Assembly: GCF_904849725.1 (NCBI RefSeq)
Contig: NC_058523.1
Span: forward strand, 339,863,948 to 339,927,947
DNA: 64,000 nt
Source: Hordeum vulgare subsp. vulgare
Lineage: Eukaryota; Streptophyta; Magnoliopsida; Poales; Poaceae
Reading direction: 5' to 3'
Shown: positions 22,950 to 34,978 of the stretch, one piece after another
How positions within the stretch are numbered: the first letter of the stretch is position 1
Layout of the letters: the number at the start of each line of letters is the position of its first letter
Program-made: the position numbers and the translations under genes
The notes under the pieces: model-generated
Database searches by the model: none
The model's input: only the letters and a program-made list of their open reading frames with translations
What the model was told of the DNA's origin: nothing

Positions 22950-24017
22950 ATGAGGAGGTTCTTGAGAGGCTCTTCAAGCCGTAAACACAAGGAGGATGAG
23001 AAGAATCACCCCAAGTACGTAGTCCCTCGAGTCACAGAAGTTCGAGCGTGCGAGTGGCCAAGTGATGATTTTTTGCGCGCGGTCGGACTTTATGAAGACT
23101 TTTATTACTTGGTGGAGAACGCAGGTCTTACTGCGTTCGTTGAAGATAAGTGCTCACAATACCTCCTCCTCACCAATATTTTCGTTCAAAGCTTCAACTT
23201 TTATCCGAGGAAGAATCCTCCCATGGTTGAGTTCATGATAGACGATGTCCCCCAGTGCATGACGCTGCAGGATTTTTGCAATGTGTGCAAATTACCTTAT
23301 GTTGGGGATATCCGTGACCCTCGTCCATGGGACTTGGTGGATTTCATTGGTTCTATTGCTGTTGGAGAGGAGAGAGGAGTGTCTCGCACTAGAATTGCTA
23401 GCATACATTTTCCTATGCTTTGGTACTTCTCATTATTTGTGGGAAAATGTTTGATTGGACGTGGGGAGGCTGGATCACTTAGTTCTCCAGACCTTGCAGT
23501 TCTGTGCGAAGGCCTTTATATCGATAAGACTTATAGCTTGGGCGCTATAGTAGCTCAACGGTTGAACCCGAACCGTTCTAAAGGTGTTGTCTATGGAGGT
23601 ATCTATGCTACCCATCTTGCCAGCCACTTTGAGATACCCATTAGACTGGGAGAGGAAGGAGAGATGCTTCTCCCTGAGAAATATCTGGATTATGACAGCA
23701 TGGTTCGCCATGATTTTCTGGATAGAGATGCTAGTAGACGGATGATTTATAACCTGGTATTTAGTCAGGGTACTCGAGAGACTATTACTTTGCCTGCTCC
23801 TTCTTTGTTCGATCTTCATGCAGGCAGGTACACTATTATGCCCTCGGACATCTACGCATATTGGGGATTGGCCCAACCACAGGCGCCCGTGCCCGAGCCG
23901 CCAGTCGAGTACCAGACGCCAGTTTATCAGTGGGAGCCGGAGGAGCTCACACAGCAGTGGCATCCACAGTCTGCTCTGGAGTATCCTGGAGCTAGTTATT
24001 TCCCACCTTGGGAGTAG
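22950..24017 (+). CDS. Athila-type accessory ORF in the env position
   Basis: An uninterrupted 355-residue ORF starts at an ATG following GGGAAAAG. The protein opens with a basic tail (MRRFLRGSSSRKHK) and contains ENAGLTAFVEDKCSQYLLLT, a TLQDFCNVCKLPYVGDIRDP segment and a C-terminal Pro/Gln/Glu-rich tail ending FPPWE. Related ORFs sit downstream of pol in Triticeae Athila/Sabrina elements and resemble the plant ATHILA ORF-1/putative retrotransposon-protein group. I see no signal peptide or clear membrane anchor, so there is no support for an envelope glycoprotein. Its function is unknown. The intact frame, next to a gag broken by only one stop, suggests relatively recent activity. AGCTTGGGGGAGTAC follows just after the stop. 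Confidence 0.75.
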   Translation: MRRFLRGSSSRKHKEDEKNHPKYVVPRVTEVRACEWPSDDFLRAVGLYEDFYYLVENAGLTAFVEDKCSQYLLLTNIFVQSFNFYPRKNPPMVEFMIDDVPQCMTLQDFCNVCKLPYVGDIRDPRPWDLVDFIGSIAVGEERGVSRTRIASIHFPMLWYFSLFVGKCLIGRGEAGSLSSPDLAVLCEGLYIDKTYSLGAIVAQRLNPNRSKGVVYGGIYATHLASHFEIPIRLGEEGEMLLPEKYLDYDSMVRHDFLDRDASRRMIYNLVFSQGTRETITLPAPSLFDLHAGRYTIMPSDIYAYWGLAQPQAPVPEPPVEYQTPVYQWEPEELTQQWHPQSALEYPGASYFPPWE

Positions 24018-25948
24018 ACCAAGCTAGGCCAAAAGCCTGAGCTTGGGGGAGTACGTGTTCTCACCGACTTTACATTCATGCTGATGCTTTCACTTTGTTA
24101 GCCGGTGTTTACACTTTGCCACTGTATTATCCATGCTAGTTTATTTTTGTTTTCTTGTTTTCTTGTTTTGTGTCCTTTTGAGAAAACCCCAAAATATTTT
24201 TCGTTCTTCTTTTTCTTGTTGGGAGCTTTCCCGTGTAAATAGTTTTCTTTTTCTTTGTGTCAAGGTAGAAGATATTGGTTACAATGTTTATTGGTTCTTA
24301 CATGCTTACCTGTTTAGCTTTCAAGGAGCCATATTACTTTGTCTTCTCCTTTGTGTTTGCGTGCAAATTCAGCTTAGTCCAATGGAAGAGCACTCTTATT
24401 ATTGTTCACATCGTTCGATCGTGCAAATGAAAGGCAATAATGATGATATATGATGAAGTGACTGAGACTGAAAAGCTGGTATGAACTCTATCTATTTTGT
24501 TTTTGTAAATATGACTAGCTTGTTGACCCAGATTTAGCTTTGTTGTGAGAGAACCATGTTTGCAATGACAACTTAGAGATCATAGTTTCTGATGCCATGC
24601 TTATTTAGCTGAGAGCTTATAATGGTTTGTCTTGAATGCCAACATATATTTTGAGATGACTATGATGTAGTATGATAGGATGGTATTCTCCTTTGAATGT
24701 TTCAAGTGGCTTGACTAGGCGCATGTTCATGCATGTAGTTGAAACAAAATCAACATAGCCTCTATGATGTTCGTGTTCATGGTGATTTATATCCTGTTCA
24801 TGCTTGCATTCAATGTTAGTCAAACTCATTGCATCTTGATGACTGTTGTCGCTCTCTAGTTGGTCGCTTCCCAGTCTTTTGCTAGCCTTCACTTGTACTA
24901 AGCGGAATACTGCTTGTGCATCCACTTCCACAAACCCAAAAGTTTTTCCATGAGAGTCCACCATACCTACCTATTTGTGGTATCTACTTGTCGTTCCAAG
25001 TAAATTTGCATGTGCCATCCTCTAAACCTTCAAGAAATAATCTGTTTTGCATGCTCGAACCGCTCATGTGGTGACAGGGGGCTATTGGTATCTTCCATGC
25101 TAGGAGTGTTATCCTCGACATGTGTTTATTCACTGTCATTCACGATAAAGGAGCCGGTAATTGGAATGCCCAGTTCCACGCTTAAATCGAAAACATAACT
25201 GTAAAACAAGACTCCCCCCGGATTGATGTTAGTATGGATGGTACCCGAGGATTCGGCTAGCCGTGGAGTGTGATTGATTGGTGGTGGGGGAGTTAAAACT
25301 TTACTTTTCTCTTTGGGAAACGCCTATAGAATGAGTAGCATGGAAGATATTGAGAACTCTTGGTCAGTGCGTTGACAATGAAAGGATGCCACCCAAAATT
25401 ATTATCTCTGTTTTCAAAGCTTGAGCTCTGGCACCTCTGCAAATCAATGCTTCCCTCTACGAAGGGCCTGTCTATTTATTTTCCTGTCGAGTCATCCTCC
25501 TCTTATATAAGCACCAATTAGAGAGCACCTCTGTCATTTTTTATGCTTTTCTATTGATTGATATTGAGTATGACTATGACTGGATCTTCGTTGCTATGAA
25601 TTACAATGTTTAGTCAGCCCTTGATCTCTGAAAGTGCTCTGCATTTATGTTTTGCGGTCTCAGAAAGAGCTAGCGAGATACCACCTATTCATATTGCTTC
25701 ATGCTTGTTTTGATTGAAGTGTTGGTATTTGAAACTCATTATTATTTGCTCGTTAGCTGATTATGCCATTGATATTAGTTTACCGTGAGACCTTTGTGTC
25801 ATTTGCTTATGTGATTAACTTGTGATCTTGCTGAAATTCTGGTTATGAGTTAGACATAGTTGCAATAACTAGATCAAACAGAGTTTGTCAAAGTTTTTCT
25901 TTCTCTCTCAGTTTGTCAACTAAGTTGCTTGAGGACAAGCAAGGTTTT
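24018..25948 (+). other. non-coding 3' interior of the WHAM-like element
   Basis: About 1.9 kb with no convincing ORF on either strand. It is AT-rich and T-rich and ends in the polypurine tract. This long untranslated tail is usual for the group, and I see no embedded element in it. Confidence 0.6.
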
Positions 25949-25962
25949 AAGCTTGGGGGAGT
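25949..25962 (+). other. polypurine tract
   Basis: AAGCTTGGGGGAGT lies immediately before the 3' LTR, the position where plus-strand DNA synthesis is primed. Confidence 0.85.
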
Positions 25963-27655
25963 TGATACGTCTCCAATGTATCTACTTTTCCAAACTCTTT
26001 TGCCCTTGTTTTGGACTCTAATTTGCATGATTTGAATGGAACTAACCTGGACAGACGCTGTTTTCAGCAGAATTGCCTTGGTGTTATTTTTGTGCAGAAA
26101 TCAAAGTTCTCCAAACGTCTTGAAAATTTACGGGGAGCAGTTTTGGAAAATATGAAAAATATATGCGCCTAGTTCCACCTGAGGGGGTGGCCAGTGGGCC
26201 ACAAGCCCTGGCTCCGCCACCACCCCCCTGGTGGCGGTGGGCAGGCTTGTGGGGCCCACACGGCTCTGCCGCCCCCAACCTCGGGTCTATAAGTTCCCTT
26301 TCGTCCTAGAAAAAAAAGGAGAAGTTTTCATCGCGTTTGCGATACGGAGCCGCCGCCACCACCTGTTCTTCATCTGGAGGGCAGATCTGGAGTCCGTCTT
26401 GGGCTCCGGAGAGGGGAAATCGTCGCCATCGTCATCATCAACCTTGTTCCCTCTCCAATTCCATGAAGCTCTTCGTCGTTCGTGAGTAATCTATTCGTAG
26501 GCTCGCTGGGCGGTGATGAGTAGGATGAGAGCTATCATGTAATCGAGTTAGTTTTGATGGGGATTGATCCCTAGTATCCACTATGTTCTGAGATTGATGT
26601 TGCTACTACTTTCCCATGCTTAATGCTTGTCACTAGGGCCCGAGTGCCATGATTTCAGATCTGAAATTATTATGTTGTCACCAATATATGTGTGTTTTAG
26701 ATCCGATCTTGCAAGTTGTAGTTACCTACTATGTGTTATGATCCGGCAACCCCGGAGTTACAATAACCGGAACCACTCCCGGTGATGACCATAGTTTGAG
26801 GAGTTCATGTGTTCACCAAGTGCTAATGCGTTGGTCCGGTTCTTTATTAAAAGGAGAACCTTAATGTCCCGTAGTTTGCTTTTGGACCCTGCTGCCACGG
26901 GAGGGATGGACAATAGATGTCATGCAAGTTCTTTTCCCTAAGCACGTATGACGACACACGGAATGCATGCCTACATCACATTGATGAACGGGAGCTGGCC
27001 ACATATCTCTCCGTGTTATAACTGTTGCATGATGAATATCATCCAAACAAATCACCGACCCATTGGCTACGAGTTTGTCCTACTGCTGCTGTTACTTGTC
27101 TTGCTTTGCTGCTTCTGTTATTACTGTTGCTGCTGCTGTTACTTGTCTAGCTCTGCTTCTACTTTTGCTAGTACTGTCGCTTGCTAATGTTGCTACTTGC
27201 TACTGCTGTCACTACTGATTTTCCTTGCCGCTGCTATTGCTCGTTACACTGCAGCTACCTGCTATAATCTTGATCGCTGGTCGTTGACGGGAACTGACAA
27301 TTTCCATCAACGAGGCAACATGGCGCCATTGATACAATCGTTAGGAATAGTCTGCCGTCAATAGATCGTTTCTCACACTGTTGTTATGATACTACTTTGC
27401 TACTCATACTTTGCTTGCAGATACTAATCTTTGAGGTGTGGTTGAATCTGACGCATTCAGCTGCTAATACTTAAGAGTATCCTATCATCTCCTGTCTAGC
27501 TAACCAACAAGTTTGGGTCGAATATTCTACCCTCGAAAACTGCTACGATCCCATGCGCTGGTGGGCCGTCAACAACATTCTTCTAGTTTCGATTGCTGGA
27601 GAGTGCTAGCAGCATTCTTCTGGTGCCGTTGCAAGGGGAAGAACAGTTGACATCA
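25963..27655 (+). repeat. 3' LTR of the WHAM-like element
   Basis: TGATACGTCTCC...GTTGACATCA, 1693 bp, matching the 5' LTR along its length. It carries the same hairpin (26199-26252) and TATAAG (26288-26293). Confidence 0.93.
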
Positions 27656-27938
27656 CTGACCCTTCAAAACCAAATGTGCAGCCTGTGTGCCTCCAGAACA
27701 GTCAGACCCCTCCCCCGATGCTGGAAATTTCTCGGGTTGGAACGATGAGTTTCATTTCAATTGTCATTAGTTACTAGTATTAAAATTTGAGTGTCATCAT
27801 GCTAACGAGACAATGCAAAATATCTTTGGCGCACAATAACTCCTGAGCCGCAATGCACACACCTTCTCTAGGGCAACCTTCTCCAAATGAACCCGCCCCT
27901 AACAACCCCCATGATTCACATCCTTGATGACGACGATG
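27656..27938 (+). pseudogene. CACTA gene, later exon after the WHAM-like insertion
   Basis: This resumes the CACTA gene interrupted at 17566. CCTCCAGAACAGTCAGACC and a following stretch to CATCCTTGATGACGACGATG end at a consensus donor (GGTAAGTT, 27938-27945). An Asp-rich exon end before an intron is usual in these CACTA genes. The exact acceptor and frame are unclear, and I see no long ORF, so the exon is probably degraded. Confidence 0.45.
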
Positions 27939-30900
27939 GTAAGTTTTCCCTAATGTTCTACGACATACTTAGGTTATTTTCTCCAAAATGATGTACTTAT
28001 CTAATTATCCTCCAAAATGACATAATTAGCTTATTTAGTTCATTTATGACATAATTAGCTTAGTTAGGTCAAAAATAGCATGAGAACCTTGGTTAGCTCA
28101 TAACTTAGTGTATCTTCCTCCAAAATGACATAATAAGCTCAAAATAAGATAAGTAATCATCTTCTCCTTCTTCTTCTTCTCTTCCTTCTTGTTTTTCTCC
28201 TTCTTCTATTCTTCTTCTTCTCCTTCTTCTTCTTCTAGTTTTATTCTCCAAAATGACATACTTAGCTAGTTATCCTCCAAAATGACATAATTAGCTTATT
28301 TTGGTCATTTATGACATAATTAGCTTCATTAGGTCACAAATAGCACAAGAACCTTGGTTAGCTCATAACTTATCATATCTTCCTCCAAAATGACATAATA
28401 AGCTCACAATAAGATAAGTAACCATCTTCACATTCTTCTTCTTTTTCTCCTTCTTCTAGTCTTCTTCTTCTCCTTCTTCTTTTTCTTCTTCTTCTAGTTT
28501 TATTCTCCAAAATGATGTACTTAGCCAATTATCCTCCAAAATGACATCATAAGCTTATTTAGTACATTTATGACATAATTAGCTTAGTTAGGTCAAAAAT
28601 AGCACAAGAACCTTGGTTATCTAATAATTTTTCATATCTTCCTCCAAAATGACATAATAAGCTCAAAATAAGATAAGTAATCATCTTCTCCTTCTTCTCC
28701 TTCTTCTTCTTTTTCTCCTCCTTCATCTTCTCCTTATCCTCCTTCTTCTCCTTCTTATCCTCCTTCTACTTCTTCTTCTCCTTCTTATTCTCCTCCTCCT
28801 ACTTCTTCTTATTTTTCTTCTTCTTCCTCTACTAGTCTTCTTCTTCTCCTTATTCTTCTTCTTCTTCTAGTTTTATTATCCAAAATGACATACTTAACTA
28901 CTTATCCTCCAAAATGACATAATTAGCTTATTTGGTTCATTTATTACATAACTAGCTTAGTTCGGTCAAAAATAGCAGAATAACCTTGGTTAGCTCATAA
29001 CTTAGCGTATCTTCCTCCAAAATGACATAATAAGCTCAAAATTAATAAGATAAGTAATCATCTTCACCATCTTCTTGTCCTTTTTCCACTTCTTCTTCTG
29101 GTCTTCTTCTTCTACTTCTTCTTCTTGTGTTCATTCTCCAGAATGATATACTTAGCTAATTATCCTCCAAAATGACATAATTAGGTTATCTAGTTCATTT
29201 ATGACATAATTGGCTTAGTTAGGTCAAAATAAGAACCTTGGTTAGCTCATAACTTAGCGTATCTTCCTCCAAAATGACATAATAAGCTTAAAATAAGATA
29301 AGTAATCATCTTCTCCTTCTCCTTATTTTTCTCCTCCTTGTTCTTCTCCTTCTCCTCCTTCTTCTCCTTCTTCTCCTACTTCTTCTTCTTCTTCTCCTTC
29401 TTTTTATTCATCTTCTTCTAGTCTTCTTCTTCTCCTTCTCCTTCTCCTTCATCTTCTAGTTTTATTCTCCAAAATGACATACTTAGCTAATTATCCTCCA
29501 AAATGACATAATTAGCTTTTTTTCATTTATGACATAATTAGCTTAGTTAGGTCAAAAATAGAATAAGAACTTTGGTTAGCTCATAACTTAGTGTATCTTC
29601 CTCCGAAATGACATAAGAAGCTCAAAATAAGATAAGCAATCATCTTCACCTTCTTCTTCTGCTTCTTCTTCTAGTCTTCTTCTTCTCCTTCTTATTCTTC
29701 TAGTTTTATTCTCCAAAATGACATACTGAGCTAATTATCCTCCAAAATGTCATAATTAGATTATTTAGTTCATTTATGACATAATTAGCTTAGTTAGGTC
29801 AAAAATAGCACAAGAACCTTGATTAGCTCATAACTTAGCGTATCTTTCTCCAAAATGCAATAATAAGCTCAAAATAAGATAAGTAATCATCTTCACCTTC
29901 TTCTTCTTTTTCTCCATCTTCTTCTAGTGTTCTTATTCTCCTTCTTCTTCTTCTTCTTGTTTTATTCTCCAAAATGACATACTTAGCTAATATCCTCCAA
30001 AATGACATAATTAGCTTATTTAGTTCATTTACAACATAATTAGCTTAGTTAGGTCAAAAATATCACAAGAACATTGGTTAGCTCATAACTTAGTGTATCT
30101 TTCTCCAAAATGACATAATAAGCTCAAAATAAGAGAAGTAATCATCTTCTCCTTCTTCCTCTTGTTGTTCTTCTTTTTTTCCTCCTTCTTCTTCTCCTTC
30201 TCCACGTGTTATTTCTTCTTCTCTTTCTTCTTCTCCTTCTCCTTCTTCTTCTTCTTCTATTCTTCTTCTTCTCCTTCTTCTTCTTATTCTAGTTTTATTC
30301 TCCAAAATGAAATACTTAGCTAATTGTCCTTCAAAATGACATAATTAGCTTATTTAGTTCATTTATGACATAATTAGCTTAGTTAGGTCCAAAATTTCAT
30401 AAGAACCTTGGTTAGCTCATAATGTAGCGTACCTTCCTCCAAAATGACATAATAAGTTCAAAATTAATAAGATAAGTAATCATCTTCTCCTTCTGCTTAT
30501 TTTTCTCCTTTTTCTTCTAGTCTTCTTCTTCTCCTTCTTCTTCTTCTTCTAGTTTTATTCTCCAAAATGACATACTTAGCTAATTATCCTCCAAAATGAC
30601 ATAATTATCTTATTTAGTTCATTTATGACATAAGTATCTTAGTTAGGTCAAAAATAGCACAAGAACCTTGGTTAGCTCATAACTTAGCGTATCTTCCTCC
30701 AAAATGACATAATAAGCTCAAAATAAGATAAGTAATCATCTTCTCCTTCTTCTTATTTTTCTCCTCCTTCTTCTTATCCTTATCCCCATTCTCCTTCTTC
30801 TCCTCCTCCTGCTTCTTCTTATCCTTCTTCTTCTCCTCCTCATTCTTCATCTTTTTTTTCTTCTTCTAGTCTCCTTCTTCTCCTTCTTCTTCTTCTACTT

Positions 30901-31488
30901 TTATTCTCCAAAATGACACACTTAGCTAATTATCCTCCAAAATGACATAATTAGCTTATTTAGTTCATTTATGACATAATTAGCTTGGTTAGGTCAAAAA
31001 TAGCACAAGAACCTTGGTTAGCTCATAACTTAGCGTATCTTCCTCCAAATGACATAATAAGCTCAAAATAAGATAAGTAATTATCTTCAGCTTCTTCTTC
31101 TCCTTCTTCTAGTCCTCATTCTTCTAGTTTTGTTCTCCAAAATGACAAATTTAGCTAATTATCCTCCGAAATGACATAATTAGCTTATTTAGTTCATTTA
31201 TGACATAATTAGCTTAGTTAGGTCAAAAATAGCACAAGAACCTTGGTTAGCTCATAACTTGGCGTATCTTCCTACAAAATGACATAATGAGCTCAAAATA
31301 ACAGAAGTAATCATCTTCTCCTTCTTCTTCTCATTCTTCTTCTTTTTCTCCTTCTCCTTATTCTTATTCTCCTTCCTCTTCTTCTTCTTGTTATAGATTT
31401 CTTCTTATTATTTTTCTAGTTTTTTCTGCTTCTTCTAGTTTTACTCTTCTTCTTCTTCCACTTGTAATTTCCTTATTTTCATTTTGCA
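27939..31488 (+). repeat. large minisatellite, block 1, inside a CACTA intron
   Basis: About twelve tandem units of roughly 230-360 bp, each containing CTCCAAAATGACATA, TTAGCTTATTTAGTTCATTT, GACATAATTAGCTTAGTTAG, GAACCTTGGTTAGCTCATAA and AAATAAGATAAGTAATCATC. Each unit ends in a CTT/TTC-rich tract whose length accounts for most size variation. The block starts just after a GTAAGT donor and ends at TTTCATTTTGCAG (31489 follows), so it fits between matching splice sites as an expanded intron. Confidence 0.85.
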
Positions 31489-31829
31489 GATTTGATTTAC
31501 TTCATCGCAGATGGCATTCATGGAAGCCAGCATTGATGGACTGCTAGTGTTTACTCTATGTTTCGATTTGTATTGATAAACAGTGTGAAACTATGTGCAT
31601 GTATGGAGATAAGATAAGCATATGTATGTATGATGATTGAAACTATGTGTATGTATTGGAAGCTAGCCTATTTGTTGTCTTGCTCTTATATGATGTTCGA
31701 TACATGGCCTATATGCTTATTATATGATATGTGTAATTTGAAACTATATGTGGGTGTTAGAAACTATATATATCATATGTGTATTTTAAAAATGCAGGGA
31801 AATGACTAAAAGCAAACAAAATAATGGGA
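31489..31829 (+). other. probable last exon and 3' region of the CACTA gene
   Basis: Array sequence stops at an acceptor-like TTTTGCAG. A short exon-like piece (ATTTGATTTACTTCATCGCA...) is followed by T/A-rich sequence with repeated GAAACTATGTG-type phrases, resembling a 3' untranslated region. No long ORF is present. It leads directly into the subterminal repeats. Confidence 0.45.
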
Positions 31830-32245
31830 ATGCACTGTTTTGTCGTTTGCCAGCAAATGACAAAGGGCTTTCTCGTCGACTAGCGGAAGGCAAAGGGGCC
31901 ACGTGTCACTCACCTGTGCAACTTGGGGCAGCCGATTGGCCCATATGGTCACTTTGCCGTCTGCTACCGCCCCCGACAAACGGCAAAGGGGGGCACGCCG
32001 ATGGCAAAGGGGGGCCAGGCAGACGACAAAGGGGGGGGGTCCCTGGCAGACGGTCTGCTACCATCCCCAGCAGACGACAAAGGGGGTCGGGTAGACGGCA
32101 AAGGGGGGGGGGGTCCCTCGCAAATAACAAAGGGTGGGCCCCAAGCAGACGGCAAAGGGGGGAGGAGACGGCAAATACTCTGTTAGCCACCTAATGGAGT
32201 AGGTGTGTGTGGTCTGCCGTATAAATAATTTGTTGTCTGCTTGCC
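31830..32245 (+). repeat. CACTA subterminal repeats (GGCAAAGG type)
   Basis: GC-rich stretch with at least ten copies of a GACGGCAAAGGGG-like motif and its variants (GACAAAGGG, CCGTCTGC). Such short motifs cluster next to CACTA termini and serve as binding sites for the element's DNA-binding protein. No terminal CACTA/TAGTG is seen, and the minisatellite resumes at about 32246. Confidence 0.7.
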
Positions 32246-34978
32246 ATGGTTAGGTCAAAAATGGCACAATAACCTTGTTTATCTAATAACTTAGCGTATC
32301 TTCCTCCAAAATGACATAATAATCTCAAAATTAATAAGATAAGTAATCATCTTCACCTTCTTTTTCTCCTTTTTCAACTTCTTCTTCTAGTCTTCTTCTT
32401 CTACTTCTTCTTCTTCTAGTTTATTCTCCAAAATGATATACTTACTAATTATCCTCCAAAATGACATAATTAGCTTATTTAGTTCATTTATGACATAATT
32501 TGCTTAGTTAGGTCAAAAATAGCACAAGAACCTTGGTTAGGTCATAACTTAGTGTATCTTCCTCCAAAATGACATAATAAGCTCAAAATAAGAGAAGTAA
32601 TCATCTTCTCCTTCTTCTTCTCCTTCTTCTTTTTTCCTCCTTCTTATCCATATCCTCCTTATTCTCCTTCTCCTCCTCTGCCGCCTCCTTCTTCTCCTTC
32701 TCCTTCTTCTTCTTCTTCTTCTTCTTCTTCTTCTTCTTCTTCTTCTTCTTCTTCTTCTTCTTCTTCTTCTTCTTGTAGTCTTCTTCTTCTCCTTCTTGTT
32801 GTTCTTCTTCTTCTAGTTCTATTCTCCAAAATGACATACTCAACTAATTATTGTCCAAAATGACATAATTAGCTTATTTAGTTCATTTATAACATAATTC
32901 GCTTAGTTATGTCAAAAATAGCACAAGAACCTTGGTTAGCGCATAACTTAGCGTACCTTCCTCCAAAATGGTATAATAAGCTGAAAATAAGACAAGTAAT
33001 CATCTTCTCCTTCTTCTTTTCCTTCTTGTTATTTTGCACCTTCTAATTCTAGTCTTCTTCTTCTTCTTCTTCTTCTTCTAGTTTTATTCTCCAGAATAAT
33101 ATACTTAGCTAATTATCCTACAAAATGATATAATTCGCTTATTTAGTTCATTTATGACATAATTAACTTAGTTAGATCAAAAATCGCACAAGAACCCTTG
33201 TTAGCTCATCACTTAGCGTATCTTCCTCCAAAATGACATAATAACCTCAAAATAAGATAAGTAATCATCTTCACCTTCTTCTTCTCCTTTTCTTCTTTTT
33301 CTCCTTCTTCTTCTAGTCTTCTTCTTCTCCTTCTTCCTCTTCTTCTTCTAGTTTTATTCTCGAGAATGACGTACTTAGCTAATTATCCTCCAAAATGACA
33401 TAATTAGCTTATTTAGTTCATTTATGACATAATTAGCTTAGTTAGGTCAAAATAGCACAAGAACCTTGGTTAGCTCATAACTTAATGTATATTCCTCCAA
33501 AATAACATAATAAGCTTAAAATAAGATAAGTAATCATCTTCTCCTTCTTCTTCTCCTTCTCCTTCGTTTTCTCCTTCTTCTTCTTCTACTTCTCCTCCTT
33601 CTTCTCCTTCTTCTCGTACTTCTCCTTCTCCTTCTTCTCCTTCTTCTTCTTCCTTTTCTTCTAATCTTCTTCTTCTCCTCCTTCTTGTTCTTCTTCTAGT
33701 GTTATTCTCCGAAATGATATACTTAGCTAATTATCCTCCAAAATGACATAATTAGCTTACTTTGTTCATTTATGACATAATTAGCTTAGTTAGGTCAAAA
33801 ATAGCATAAGAACCTTGGTTAGCTCATAACTTAGTGTATCTTCATCCAAAATGAAATAATAAGCTCAAAATAAGATAAGTAATCATCTTCACCTTCTTCT
33901 TATCATTGTTTTTCTTCTTCTCCTTCTTCTTGTTGTTGTTGTATTCTCCAAAATGACATACTTAGATAATTATCCTCCAAAATGGCATAATTAGCTTATT
34001 TAGTTCATTTATGACATAATTAGCTTATTTAGGTCAAAAATAGCATAGGAACCTTGGTTAGCTCATAACTTAGCATATCTTTCTCCAAAATGACATAATA
34101 AGCTCAAAATAAGATAAGTAATCATCTTCACCTTCTTCTTCTTTTTCTCCATCTTCTTCTAGTGTTCTTCTTCTCCTTCTTCTTCTTCTTCTAGTTTTAT
34201 TCTCCAAAATGACATACTTAGCTAATTATCCTCCAAAATGACATAATTAGCTTATTTAGTTCATTTATGACACAATTAGCTTAGTTTGGTCAAAAATATC
34301 ACAAGAGCCTTGCTTAGCTCATAACTTAGTGTATGTTCCTCCGAAATGTCATAATAAGCTCAAAATAAGATAAGCAATCATCTTCTCCTTCTTCTTCTTT
34401 TTCTCCTCCTTCTTCTCCTTCTTCTCCACCTTTTATTTCTTCTTCTCTTTCTTTTTCTTCTCCTTCTCCTTCTTCTTCTTCTATTCTTCTTCTTCTTCTA
34501 GTTTTATTGTCCAAAATGACATACTTAACTAATTATCCTCCAAAATGACATAATTAGCTGATTTAGTTAATTTATGACATAATTAGCTTAGTTAGGTCAA
34601 AAATATCACAAAAACCTTGGTTAGCTCATAACTTAGTGTTCCTTCCTCCAAAATGACATAATAAGCTCAAAATTAACAAGATAAGTAATCATCTTCACCT
34701 TCTTCTCCTTCTTCTTATTTTTCTCCTTCTTCTTCTAGTCTTCTTCTTATTCTAGTTTTATTCTCCAAAATTGACATACTTAGCTAATTATCCTCCAAAA
34801 TGACATAATTATCTTATTTACTTCATTTATGACATAATTATCTTAGTTAGGTCAAAAAATATCACAAGAACCTTGGTTAGCTCATAACTTGGCGTATCTT
34901 CCTCCAAAATGACATAATAAGCTCAAAATAAGATAAGTAATCATCTTCTCCTTTGTCTTCGTTTTCTCAGGACAAGTT
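32246..34978 (+). repeat. large minisatellite, block 2
   Basis: About ten more units of the same 240-400-bp repeat as block 1, beginning inside a unit (TTAGGTCAAAAATGGCAC) and broken off by the next element near 34978 after CATCTTCTCCTTTG. Units again differ mainly in the length of the pyrimidine tract. Confidence 0.85.
32703..32774 (+). repeat. (CTT)24 microsatellite
   Basis: Twenty-four uninterrupted CTT triplets lie in the pyrimidine tract of one minisatellite unit. It is the longest pure run in the window, and likely unstable and polymorphic. Confidence 0.95.

Larger units (their letters stand above)
17566..27655 (+). mobile_element. complete WHAM-like (Athila-clade) LTR retrotransposon, pol-less
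   Basis: It is bounded by LTRs 17566-19261 and 25963-27655 and a perfect 5-bp duplication CTGAC (17561-17565 and 27656-27660). Between them lie a tRNA-Asp primer site, a gag-protease ORF with one stop, an internal LTR-like segment, a 355-residue ORF in the env position, a long non-coding stretch and a polypurine tract. No reverse transcriptase, RNase H or integrase is present anywhere between 22148 and 25962. The element therefore needed enzymes from relatives. Confidence 0.93.
16203..34978 (+). mobile_element. truncated CACTA (En/Spm) transposon, interrupted by a WHAM-like element
   Basis: Exons of a CACTA ORF2-like gene (16203-17494), an intronic minisatellite and subterminal GGCAAAGG repeats mark this as CACTA. 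No CACTA/TAGTG terminus is visible: the left end joins LTR sequence abruptly at 16203 and the right end is cut by the next element near 34978. The WHAM-like element (17566-27655) was inserted in an intron and duplicated CTGAC. Subterminal repeats in the middle of the right half, with array on both sides, hint at rearrangement or two merged copies. Confidence 0.75.

Noticed and set aside
22950..24017. Envelope glycoprotein
   Set aside because: Position fits, but I see no signal peptide, transmembrane anchor or cleavage site; kept as an accessory ORF of unknown function.
30090..30305. Glu/Arg/Lys-rich peptides from the minus strand of the minisatellite (also 32601-32843, 34326-34514)
   Set aside because: They are translations of CTT/TTC tracts.
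27939..34978. CRISPR-like or centromeric satellite array
   Set aside because: Units vary greatly in length, lie inside a CACTA gene context and have no spacer logic; nothing links them to a known centromeric repeat.
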